From Actinomycetota bacterium (lineage in GTDB: Bacteria; Actinomycetota; Thermoleophilia; Gaiellales; Gaiellaceae), in the NCBI GenBank assembly GCA_005883245.1, contig VAXT01000066.1, forward strand, positions 1 to 5,412: DNA of 5,412 bases. Reading direction: 5' to 3'. The position numbers and the translations under genes are program-made. The notes beneath the pieces were generated by a model. That model had not been told where the DNA came from and searched no databases. It was given only the letters and a program-made list of their open reading frames with translations. Position 1 is the stretch's first letter. Each line of letters begins with the position of its first letter. Of this stretch, positions 1-5,412 are shown in pieces.

Positions 1-538
1 CGCCCGCTCCCATGCGGAGCACGCCAAGGCGCTCTACGAGGAGCAGGAGGACCGGCTCAACGTCGGGCGACTGCTCAACAACCTCGGCGGCCTCACGTTC
101 CTGCTCGGTGATCCCGAGCGCGCGGCCAAGTACCTGAAAGAGGCCTTCGCCGTCGCGCTCGACGTCGGAAGCAAGCCCGATGCGGCCCAGGCCGTGTCCT
201 CTCTCGCCCAGGTCCACTTGAGGACGGGCTCGCCAGACCTGGCCGAGGATTACGCACGGCAGGCCCTCGTCCTGCTCGAGGACAGGATCGACTACCTCGA
301 CGAGCAGGGCAACGCACAGCTCGTGCTGGGACGTGCGCTGCTCGAGCAGGGAAAGCTCGACGAGTCCGCACAGGCCCTCGCGGCTGCAGAGGCGGCCTTC
401 GACCAGCTTTCCTCACGGAGCCATCGCGCAGCAGTCTGGACCGCGCAGGCCGATCTGAGCCTTCGCGTCGGAGACAAAGACAAGGCCCTCGGCCTCTACC
501 GCCTCGCCGCGGAGGACCTCCAGGACTTCCGGTTCTGA
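1..538 (+). CDS. TPR-repeat protein, C-terminal part (5' end outside window)
   Basis: The reading frame is open from the left edge (first full codon at position 2) to TGA at 536-538, giving 178 visible residues. The visible part is helical and alanine/leucine-rich, and it divides into about four TPR-like units at visible residues 18-53, 60-93, 103-134 and 144-171. Each shows the TPR pattern of a small residue and G at the turn, then A and Y/L about 8 and 11 residues later (for example NNLGGLTFLLGDPERAAKYL). TPR arrays are protein-interaction scaffolds, so no catalytic role can be read here. In actinobacteria similar tails often follow an HTH or ATPase domain in transcriptional regulators, and the ending LYRLAAEDLQDFRF reminds me of those. 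That is inference, because the N-terminus is missing. An ATG inside at 194 is not a credible start, since homologous-looking TPR sequence continues upstream. The stop overlaps the next gene's ATG by one base, which suggests co-translation. Confidence 0.88.
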   Translation, partial: ARSHAEHAKALYEEQEDRLNVGRLLNNLGGLTFLLGDPERAAKYLKEAFAVALDVGSKPDAAQAVSSLAQVHLRTGSPDLAEDYARQALVLLEDRIDYLDEQGNAQLVLGRALLEQGKLDESAQALAAAEAAFDQLSSRSHRAAVWTAQADLSLRVGDKDKALGLYRLAAEDLQDFRF

Positions 539-999
539 TGTTGCGCCGACGAACACTTCTGCTCGTCGCGACGATCGCCCTCGCCGGCCTGCTGGCGGTG
601 GGCGTGCACGCGTCGTCCGTCCCGACCGTTCCGGTTCTGGCGGTAACCGTCGAGGTTCCAGACCCGGGCAGCGTGCCGCCCGGGATGGTCGCGGTCTTCC
701 TTCCTCCCGCCGGCGACGGGTTCGCCGACGGTGGCGACGGGCCGGGCGGGCTGGAGTGGGTGCTCGCGAGCGGTCTTCCCGACGGCTTCGCCGACGGAGG
801 TGACGTGCCCGACGGATTCGTCGCGCTGCTGGCGCGGCCCGTGGGCGATGAGTTCTGGCAGAGCGGAGCCGTTCCGGACGAGATGCTGCCCGTCCTCGCG
901 TGGCAGGCGCCCGACGGCTTCGCGGACGGCGGCGACCTACCAGAGGGATGGGTCCCCGTCCTCTTCCCCACCGCCGAGCTCAAGGGGCCTAGCCCCTAA
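538..999 (+). CDS. Small exported protein of 22-residue repeats with DGFADGGD core, unknown function
   Basis: This is a 153-residue protein from ATG 538 to TAA 997-999. Residues 1-25 look like a signal peptide: RRR at 3-5, a hydrophobic stretch from L7 to V23, and a V-H-A site before S26. There is no lipobox cysteine, so export without lipidation, or an uncleaved N-terminal anchor, are both possible. Residues 45-132 are four consecutive 22-residue units (45-66, 67-88, 89-110, 111-132) plus a partial fifth (133-148). The unit pattern is D-[VL]-P-x-G-[FMW]-V-x-[VL]-L, then about four variable residues, then P-D-G-F-A-D-G-G. Units 1, 2 and 4 end in DGFADGG followed by D; unit 3 has the diverged GDEFWQSG. 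The mature part is acidic, has no cysteine and has only one lysine. The Asp/Gly core could bind a cation, but this is speculation. I recognise no family. No good ribosome site precedes the ATG (AGGA ends 12 bases upstream), so translation probably depends on coupling to the TPR gene. Periodicity and base use support a real gene. Confidence 0.8.
   Translation: MLRRRTLLLVATIALAGLLAVGVHASSVPTVPVLAVTVEVPDPGSVPPGMVAVFLPPAGDGFADGGDGPGGLEWVLASGLPDGFADGGDVPDGFVALLARPVGDEFWQSGAVPDEMLPVLAWQAPDGFADGGDLPEGWVPVLFPTAELKGPSP
670..981 (+). repeat. In-frame 66-bp tandem repeats coding 22-residue units
   Basis: Four full units lie at 670-735, 736-801, 802-867 and 868-933, with a partial unit at 934-981. All are in perfect 66-base register. 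The best conserved 24-base core, coding DGFADGGD, occurs at 715-738, 781-804 and 913-936. Successive comparisons of the three copies (first with second, second with third) match at 21 of 24 bases each, and every difference among the copies falls at a synonymous third position. Confidence 0.85.
983..997 (+). other. Short hairpin overlapping the repeat-protein stop codon
   Basis: AGGGGC at 983-988 and GCCCCT at 992-997 are exact complements around a 3-base CTA loop. The right arm's last base is the first base of the TAA stop. No T-run follows, so it is not a classical terminator on its own. It may protect the mRNA 3' end or be incidental. Confidence 0.4.
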
Positions 1000-1026
1000 G
1001 AAAGCTTCTCCTCTCTCCCCGACCCT

Positions 1027-1073
1027 GACCGGGTGGCGGCCGAGCAGCCCCTCGCTCGACCCGCCACCCGGTC
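1027..1073 (+). terminator. Strong nested hairpin between the repeat-protein gene and dnaE
   Basis: A perfect 13-bp inverted repeat, GACCGGGTGGCGG (1027-1039) and CCGCCACCCGGTC (1061-1073), encloses a second stem, CGAGC (1041-1045) with GCTCG (1054-1058), around an 8-base loop. Together they give about 18 GC-rich pairs with one small internal loop. It starts 27 bases after the stop of the repeat-protein gene and ends 65 bases before the dnaE ATG. Only GAATTCTG follows, so there is no real U-tract; GC-rich terminators without one are common in high-GC actinobacteria. The arms are symmetric, so it could act in either direction. A 5' leader structure for dnaE is the alternative if transcription reads through. 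Confidence 0.65.
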
Positions 1074-1134
1074 GAATTCTGTGCAGGGCGAACCCGACTG
1101 CGCGGCAGCGGCCGGAGGCGTCCTGGGCCGCTCC

Positions 1135-1140
1135 TAGAAT
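1135..1140 (+). promoter_or_regulatory. Candidate -10 box TAGAAT overlapping the dnaE ATG
   Basis: TAGAAT differs from the TATAAT consensus at one base and stands out in very GC-rich surroundings. Its last two bases are the A and T of the ATG at 1139. If it is used as a -10 box, transcription would start near 1146-1148, just upstream of an in-frame TTG at 1151. No convincing -35 box is seen; the expected position (about 1112-1117) reads CCGGAG. Confidence 0.5.
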
Positions 1141-4100
1141 GGGCCGTCCCTTGGCTGCCGAGTTCGTACACCTGCACGTCCACTCCGAGTACTCGATCCT
1201 CGACGGGGCCTGCCGTGTACCCGCTCTCGCCGCGCGGGCTGCGGAGCTCGAGATGCCGGCCGTCGGGCTCACCGACCACGGCTCCCTGGCCGGCGCGGTG
1301 CAGCTCTACCAGCAGGCGGGGAAGGTCGGGGTCAAGCCGATCATCGGCTGCGAGGTCTACGTCTGCGACGACGCGTCCAGGCAGGAGAAGGGCTACGCGC
1401 ACCTGACGCTCCTCGCCGAGTCGAACGAGGGCTACGGCAACCTGATCAAGCTCGCCTCAGCGGGCTACTTGCAGGGCTATTACTACAAGCCACGCGTCGA
1501 CTGGGGGCTGCTCGAGACGCACGCCAAGGGCCTGATCGCGCTCTCCGGATGCCTCTCCGGCCGTGTCTCGAAGGCGCTCGAGGAGTCGCGCGAGGGGGAC
1601 GCGGCGGCCGACCTCGACCGGCTCGTCCAGGTGTTCGGACGCGACTCGACCTACGTCGAGATCCAGAACGCAGGGCTGGCGGAGCAGGCGCGGATCAACC
1701 CGCTGCTGGCGAAGCTCGCACAGGGCACAGGCCTCCCGCTCGTCGCGACCGGCGACGTGCACTACCTGCTCCATGAGGACGCGCGCGCGCACGAGGCGCT
1801 CCTCTGCATCCAGTCGGGCGACTCGCTCAAGAACCCGAACCATTGGAAGTTCGACACCGACCAGTTCTACTTCAAGACGCCCGAGGAGATGGCACAGGAC
1901 TTCGCCGAGTATCCGGCCGCCCTCGCCACGACGCTCGAGGTCGCGGAGCGCTGCAACGTCGAGATCGAGCTCGGCACGCTCCGTCTCCCGAAGTACCCGG
2001 TGCCCGAGGGGCGCGACGCGTTCGACTACCTCGTCGAGCTCTGCGAGAAGGGCCTGGAGAAGCGGTACGACCGCGTGACGCCGGAGATCCAGGAGCGGCT
2101 CAAGTTCGAGCTGAAGACGATCCGCGAGATGGGCTTCGCCGACTACTTCCTGATCGTCTGGGACTTCGTGAGCTTCGCGAAGCGAAACGGCGTCTCGGTC
2201 GGCCCGGGCCGCGGCTCGACGGCGGGCTCGCTGGCCGCGTACGCGCTCGACATCACCGAGATCGACCCGATGAAGTACGACCTGCTGTTCGAGCGGTTCC
2301 TGAACCCGGGCCGCAAGTCGATGCCGGACATGGACATCGACTTCTCGGTCGCCGGCCGCGACAAGGTGATCAACTACGTCGCCGAGAAGTACGGGCGTGA
2401 TCGCGTCGCGCAGATCATCACCTTCGGGACGATGATGGCGCGGGCGGCGGTGCGCGACGCGGGGCGCGTGCTGGAGGTTCCGTACGGCACCGTCGACAAG
2501 GTCGCGAAGCTCATCCCCGAGGGCGTGAAGGTCTACCTCGACGACTGTCTCAAACCCGGCTCCGAGCTGAAGGCCGCCTACGACGGCGACCCGCTCGTGC
2601 GCGAGATCGTCGACCTCGCGAAGCCGCTCGAGGGGCTCGTGCGGCAGGACTCGATCCGCGCGGCGGGCGTCGTCATCTCCGACCGGCCGCTGACCGACGT
2701 CGTCCCGCTGCAGCGCAAGGGCGAGGGCGAGGAGACGGTCACGCAGTTCGGCATGTGGGACGTCGAGGCGCTCGGCCTGCTGAAGATGGACTTCCTCGGG
2801 CTCCGGAACCTCGACGTGATCGACAAGGCGGTCGGCCTCATCGGCGGCGGGCTCGACATTCGGAATATCCCGCTCGACGACCGCAAGACCTACGAGATGC
2901 TTGCCCGAGGCGACGCGATCGGCGTCTTCCAGTTCGAGTCCTCCGGGATGCGCGAGGCGCTGCGGCAGGTGCGGCCGACCGAGTTCGAGGACCTGATCGC
3001 GCTCGTCGCCCTCTACCGGCCGGGGCCGATGCAGTACATCCCGACCTACGCGAAGCGGAAGAACGGGCAGGAGCAGGTGACGTACATCGACCCGCGGCTC
3101 GAGCCCATCCTTTCGGACACGTACGGAATCGCCCTGTACCAAGAGAACTACATGGAGATCGCGAAGCAGATCGCAGGCTTTACACCGGCCGAAGCGGATG
3201 ACCTCCGCAAGGCGATTGGTAAGAAACTGCACGATCTGATGGCGTCCCTCAAGGAGAAGTTCCTCGAGGGGTGCGCGAGGAACGGGTTCACGCCGGCCGT
3301 CGCCAACCAACTCTGGAAGGACACCGAGTCGTCCCAGGACTACTCGTTCAACAAGTCGCACGCGGCCGGATATGCGCTGATCGCGTACCGGACGGCGTGG
3401 CTGCGTGCGAACCACCCGCGCGAATACATGGCCGCCCTGATCTCGTCCGTGATGAACACGAAGGATCGCGTCCCGTTCTACGTGAGCGCGTGCCACGAGC
3501 TGGGGATCGAGGTCGAGCCGCCGGACGTGAACGAGTCGGAACACGACTTCGCGGTCGTCGGCGGAAAGATTCGCTTCGGGCTGAACGCGGTCAAGAACGT
3601 GGGGGACATCGCAGCGCGGCGGATCGTAGACGCGCGGAAGTCGGGGCCGTTCGCGTCCTTGTGGGACTTCACGGAGCGCGTCGATCCGCAGGTCGTGAAC
3701 AAGCGGGCCCTGGAGGCGCTCGTCAAGTGCGGGGCCTTCGACTCGACCGGCGCGTCTCGGAAGGGGATGTTCGAGGCGCTGGAGCAGGCGCTGGGGTCGG
3801 GCGCGGCTCGGCAGGAGGCTTTGCTGTTCGGCCAGGAGTCGATGTTCGAGGTCGAGCACCCGCGGATCACCGGCGAGGAGTACGAGAAGAACGAGCTGCT
3901 TCGGCTCGAGAAGGAGACTCTGGGCGTCTACGTGTCGGAGCACCCACTGCAGGCGATCCGCGAGCAGCTGCGGCGCAAGACGGAAGCCCCGCTGGCCGAG
4001 GTCGAGCGCCGGCGGGACGGCGAGATCGTGACCGTGGGCGGGATCGTCGGGGCGATCAAGCAGCTGACGACCAAGAAGGGCGAGCCGATGGTATTCATGC

Positions 4101-4507
4101 GGCTCGACGACCTGACCGGCTCGACTGAGGTCGTCGTCTTCAACTCGGTGTACGGGGCGGCCCGCGACCTGCTCGAGGTGGACGAGGTGCTCGTGGTCAA
4201 GGGGCGCGTCGACCACAAGCAGGAGGGCGAGACGAAGCTGATCGCGCTCGAGGTGACGCCGTTCGAGGCGACTCCGGAGCGCCGCGAGGTCGTCTTGCGC
4301 GTGGACGCGACGCGCGCTCCGGCGGGGCTCGTCCGCAACCTCGCGACGGTTGTCAAGGAGTTCCCGGGCGAGACTCCCGTGCTCGTGGCGATCTCGACCT
4401 CGCAGGGCGAGACGACGCTCGCGCTCGGCCCCGAGTACCGCGTCAAGCCGGAGCCGGACTTCTTCGCCGAGATCAAGTCACTCCTGGGCGAAGCCGCCAT
4501 CACCTGA
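1139..4507 (+). CDS. dnaE: DNA polymerase III subunit alpha (replicative, DnaE1 type)
   Basis: This is the catalytic subunit of the chromosomal replicase, which copies DNA 5'->3' in the cytoplasm. It has 1122 residues from ATG 1139, a little shorter than E. coli alpha (1160). The PHP domain covers about residues 8-215; ligand residues H13, H15, D22, H47, E72, H88, C138, D206 and H208 are all present, matching the nine-residue set known from mycobacterial DnaE1, so intrinsic 3'-5' exonuclease activity is likely. The palm has GPGRGS at 355-360, catalytic D399 and D401 in PDMDIDF, and D551 in KMDFLGL. Fingers follow, with FNKSHAAGYAL from 737, then a helix-hairpin-helix region about 805-850. QESMF at 899-903 resembles the internal clamp-binding motif, and an OB fold spans about 962-1043. 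Start choice: the open frame runs upstream to 731, but that overlaps the repeat gene and crosses the hairpin. ATG 1139 lacks a close ribosome site (GGAGG lies 20 bases away). TTG 1151, giving MAAEFVHLHVH, is a good alternative. The full PHP ligand set and the FVHLHVHSEYS start favour DnaE1 over error-prone DnaE2. Confidence 0.97.
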   Translation: MGRPLAAEFVHLHVHSEYSILDGACRVPALAARAAELEMPAVGLTDHGSLAGAVQLYQQAGKVGVKPIIGCEVYVCDDASRQEKGYAHLTLLAESNEGYGNLIKLASAGYLQGYYYKPRVDWGLLETHAKGLIALSGCLSGRVSKALEESREGDAAADLDRLVQVFGRDSTYVEIQNAGLAEQARINPLLAKLAQGTGLPLVATGDVHYLLHEDARAHEALLCIQSGDSLKNPNHWKFDTDQFYFKTPEEMAQDFAEYPAALATTLEVAERCNVEIELGTLRLPKYPVPEGRDAFDYLVELCEKGLEKRYDRVTPEIQERLKFELKTIREMGFADYFLIVWDFVSFAKRNGVSVGPGRGSTAGSLAAYALDITEIDPMKYDLLFERFLNPGRKSMPDMDIDFSVAGRDKVINYVAEKYGRDRVAQIITFGTMMARAAVRDAGRVLEVPYGTVDKVAKLIPEGVKVYLDDCLKPGSELKAAYDGDPLVREIVDLAKPLEGLVRQDSIRAAGVVISDRPLTDVVPLQRKGEGEETVTQFGMWDVEALGLLKMDFLGLRNLDVIDKAVGLIGGGLDIRNIPLDDRKTYEMLARGDAIGVFQFESSGMREALRQVRPTEFEDLIALVALYRPGPMQYIPTYAKRKNGQEQVTYIDPRLEPILSDTYGIALYQENYMEIAKQIAGFTPAEADDLRKAIGKKLHDLMASLKEKFLEGCARNGFTPAVANQLWKDTESSQDYSFNKSHAAGYALIAYRTAWLRANHPREYMAALISSVMNTKDRVPFYVSACHELGIEVEPPDVNESEHDFAVVGGKIRFGLNAVKNVGDIAARRIVDARKSGPFASLWDFTERVDPQVVNKRALEALVKCGAFDSTGASRKGMFEALEQALGSGAARQEALLFGQESMFEVEHPRITGEEYEKNELLRLEKETLGVYVSEHPLQAIREQLRRKTEAPLAEVERRRDGEIVTVGGIVGAIKQLTTKKGEPMVFMRLDDLTGSTEVVVFNSVYGAARDLLEVDEVLVVKGRVDHKQEGETKLIALEVTPFEATPERREVVLRVDATRAPAGLVRNLATVVKEFPGETPVLVAISTSQGETTLALGPEYRVKPEPDFFAEIKSLLGEAAIT

Positions 4508-4521
4508 CCCCGCTTCCCTGG

Positions 4522-4554
4522 CCGGCGCCGGGCTCCCGCCGGGCGAAGCCCGGC
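4522..4554 (+). terminator. GC-rich hairpin after dnaE, with two competing left arms
   Basis: GCCGGGC (4538-4544), a GAA loop and GCCCGGC (4548-4554) form an exact 7-bp stem starting 31 bases after the dnaE stop. A second copy of the left arm, GCCGGGCT at 4527-4534, can instead pair over 8 bp with AGCCCGGC (4547-4554). It sits inside the end of a 10-base palindrome, CCGGCGCCGG (4522-4531). There is no U-tract. Its position just downstream of dnaE suggests termination or 3'-end protection. Confidence 0.5.
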
Positions 4555-4679
4555 TCCGCCCGCCGCCTCGCGCCGCTGCGCACCCTCCTGCCGGCGGGCC
4601 GTGTGGCTAACACTGTCCCACCGGCATACGGGCACGCAGCGACGCGCCAGGAAACCGGGGACCTTCGGGACGTCTCCAA

Positions 4680-4704
4680 GTGCCAGGCACCGGGACATGT
4701 CCCG
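4680..4704. repeat. Two back-to-back palindromes, possible REP-like element or operator
   Basis: GTGCCAGGCAC (4680-4690) is a perfect 5+1+5 palindrome. It is followed with no gap by CGGGACATGTCCCG (4691-4704), a perfect 14-base palindrome. An inverted pair CGTCTCC (4671-4677) and GGAGACG (4720-4726) brackets both, so the stretch could fold into a branched structure. It lies 52 bases upstream of the GTG start of the DUF1326 gene. It resembles short dispersed intergenic palindromic repeats, but copy number cannot be judged from one window. Confidence 0.6.
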
Positions 4705-4722
4705 CAATCGGCGGCCACCGGA

Positions 4723-4737
4723 GACGCGATGCGCGTC
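4723..4737. promoter_or_regulatory. Interrupted palindrome in the expected -35 region of the DUF1326 gene
   Basis: GACGCG (4723-4728), ATG (4729-4731) and CGCGTC (4732-4737) form a 6-bp inverted repeat around three bases. It ends six bases before the candidate -10 box and covers most of the expected -35 position, where a repressor site would act. The central ATG is also an in-frame alternative start preceded by GGAG, so the element may be incidental. Confidence 0.3.
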
Positions 4738-4743
4738 AGTCGC

Positions 4744-4749
4744 CATAAT
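4744..4749 (+). promoter_or_regulatory. Candidate -10 box CATAAT for a leaderless DUF1326 transcript
   Basis: CATAAT matches TATAAT at five of six positions, in GC-rich surroundings. Six bases separate it from GTG at 4756, which places the expected +1 on the start codon itself. This is the usual geometry of leaderless actinobacterial genes. No consensus -35 is visible. Confidence 0.6.
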
Positions 4750-4755
4750 CGGCGC

Positions 4756-5367
4756 GTGGCCGAGTGGCGGATCCACGGCACTTACCTGGAGTTCTGCAAC
4801 TGCGATCCCGGGTGTGGCTGCAACTTCCGCGGCGTCCCGAGCTCGCCCGAGGGCAACTGCGAGGCCGTGATCAGCCATGTGATCGAAGAGGGCTGGAGAA
4901 ACGGGCTCGACCTCGCGGGCGCCAAGGTCTCGTGGGCGCTCTGGTGGCCCGGCGCGATCCATGACAAGGGCGGCCGTGGGCACGCCTATATCGACGCGCC
5001 GAACGACGAGCAATACGAGGCGCTGGCGCGGATCTGGCGTGGGGAGGAAGGCTACGGGCTGTTCGAGATCTTCAACTCGACCCTCGACGAGCCGACCGCT
5101 GTCGAGCGCGCCACGATCGACGTCAGCGTCGACGGGAAGCGCTCACGCGTCGCCATCGCGGGTGTGACCGAGAACCAGATGGCGCCGCTGACGAACCCGG
5201 TCACCGGCGACGTGAACGACGTGCGCATCGTCAAGACGACCGGATTCATCTGGCGTGACGGCGAGATCGCCGAGAGCGAGCGGTTCCAGATCGACCTGCC
5301 CGAGATGAGCTGGGACCTGGCGCAACGGCACGCGGTGTACTCGCAGTTCGAGTACTCGAACGCGTGA
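4756..5367 (+). CDS. DUF1326 domain-containing protein
   Basis: This is a complete 203-residue protein of the DUF1326 family, whose biochemical role is not established to my knowledge. The N-terminus MAEWRIHGTYLEFCNC is characteristic. A cysteine cluster C14-x-C16-x3-C20-x-C22, with a further C35, suggests metal or redox chemistry; H69 and H76 in AIHDKGGRGHAY are other possible ligands. There is no signal peptide or membrane segment, so it is probably cytoplasmic. In other genomes this family is often found next to DUF2182 membrane proteins; if that holds, the partner would lie beyond the right edge. Start choice: GTG 4756 matches the family N-terminus and has a -10 box at leaderless spacing. 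ATG 4729 (nine residues longer, with GGAG ending five bases upstream) is the alternative. GTG 4603 is unlikely because it would translate the palindromes. The TGA is at 5365-5367. The assignment is firm at family level; the function is open. Confidence 0.9.
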   Translation: MAEWRIHGTYLEFCNCDPGCGCNFRGVPSSPEGNCEAVISHVIEEGWRNGLDLAGAKVSWALWWPGAIHDKGGRGHAYIDAPNDEQYEALARIWRGEEGYGLFEIFNSTLDEPTAVERATIDVSVDGKRSRVAIAGVTENQMAPLTNPVTGDVNDVRIVKTTGFIWRDGEIAESERFQIDLPEMSWDLAQRHAVYSQFEYSNA

Positions 5368-5412
5368 GGGTGATCCCGACTGAGCGCTGCTAGCTGCGGA
5401 CGCCTGCGCCGA

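Larger units (their letters stand above)
4508..4755 (+). other. Intergenic region between dnaE and the DUF1326 gene
   Basis: This 248-base gap has no credible gene. The DUF1326 frame is open from a GTG at 4603, but the encoded stretch is low in hydrophobic pattern, is made of palindromes, and precedes the family's usual N-terminus. The left third is very GC-rich and holds the post-dnaE hairpin. From about 4611 the motif GGGAC or its complement GTCCC recurs five times (4615, 4658, 4667, 4692, 4699), ending in two abutting palindromes and a candidate promoter. Confidence 0.7.

Noticed and set aside
511..521. GGAGGACCTCC near the end of the TPR gene as a ribosome site with a masking hairpin
   Set aside because: GGAGG is 22 bases from the ATG, which is too far, and the single-base loop cannot form a real RNA hairpin.
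93..983. A 296-codon minus-strand open frame opposite the TPR and repeat genes
   Set aside because: Its composition is P/S/R/G low-complexity, and its apparent repeats are only the complement of the 66-base repeats on the + strand.
731..1138. A 136-residue N-terminal extension of DnaE in the same frame
   Set aside because: It overlaps the repeat-protein gene out of frame, reads through the strong hairpin, has arginine/serine-rich shadow composition, and precedes the normal DnaE start.
3170..3250. A slightly less GC-rich patch within dnaE
   Set aside because: It encodes conserved polymerase sequence (DDLRKAIGKK) with no frame break. Local codon variation is enough to explain it, and there is no sign of an intein or insertion.
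1457..4216. A 919-codon open frame on the minus strand opposite dnaE
   Set aside because: It is the mirror of a GC-biased coding frame. The protein is rich in R, L, D and V without recognisable domains, while the + strand carries unmistakable DnaE motifs throughout.
4603..4755. A longer start (GTG 4603) for the DUF1326 gene
   Set aside because: The extra 51 residues would be translated from palindromic intergenic DNA and have no place in the family's N-terminus.
5368..5412. Possible start of another gene or promoter at the right edge
   Set aside because: Only 45 bases remain. I see no start codon with a ribosome site, no clear -10 box and no convincing hairpin.

Overview
The window is GC-rich (roughly two thirds G+C by eye), with codons strongly biased to G or C in third position. 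All supported genes lie on the + strand. Gene content, protein sequence style, a probable leaderless GTG start and sparse Shine-Dalgarno sites suggest an actinobacterium. The wording of the DUF1326 and DnaE proteins fits the Thermoleophilia/Gaiellales group best; this is inference from familiarity, not from a search.

Layout: (1) 1-538 is the 3' end of a tetratricopeptide-repeat (TPR) protein, possibly the tail of a TPR-type transcriptional regulator whose N-terminus lies outside the window. (2) Its stop codon overlaps by one base the ATG of a small gene (538-999). That gene encodes a predicted exported protein built from exact 22-residue repeats with a conserved DGFADGGD core. I recognise no family for it. 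(3) Positions 1000-1138 form a gap dominated by a strong nested hairpin (1027-1073), a likely terminator that separates the first two genes from dnaE. (4) 1139-4507 is a complete dnaE, the alpha subunit of replicative DNA polymerase III. It has an apparently intact metal-binding PHP (proofreading-type) domain, the three catalytic aspartates, a helix-hairpin-helix region, a clamp-binding-like motif and an OB fold. (5) Positions 4508-4755 carry a GC-rich hairpin just after dnaE, then a palindrome-rich segment including two back-to-back palindromes (4680-4704), then a probable -10 box. (6) 4756-5367 is a complete DUF1326 gene with a CxCx3CxC cysteine cluster, probably read from a leaderless GTG start. 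The last 45 bases hold nothing I recognise.

The TPR gene and the repeat-protein gene look like one translationally coupled unit. dnaE and the DUF1326 gene look like separate transcription units, each with its own candidate promoter and hairpin boundary. I see no mobile element, CRISPR array, tRNA or rRNA. The least explained items are the 22-residue-repeat exported protein and the tandem palindromes upstream of the DUF1326 gene.
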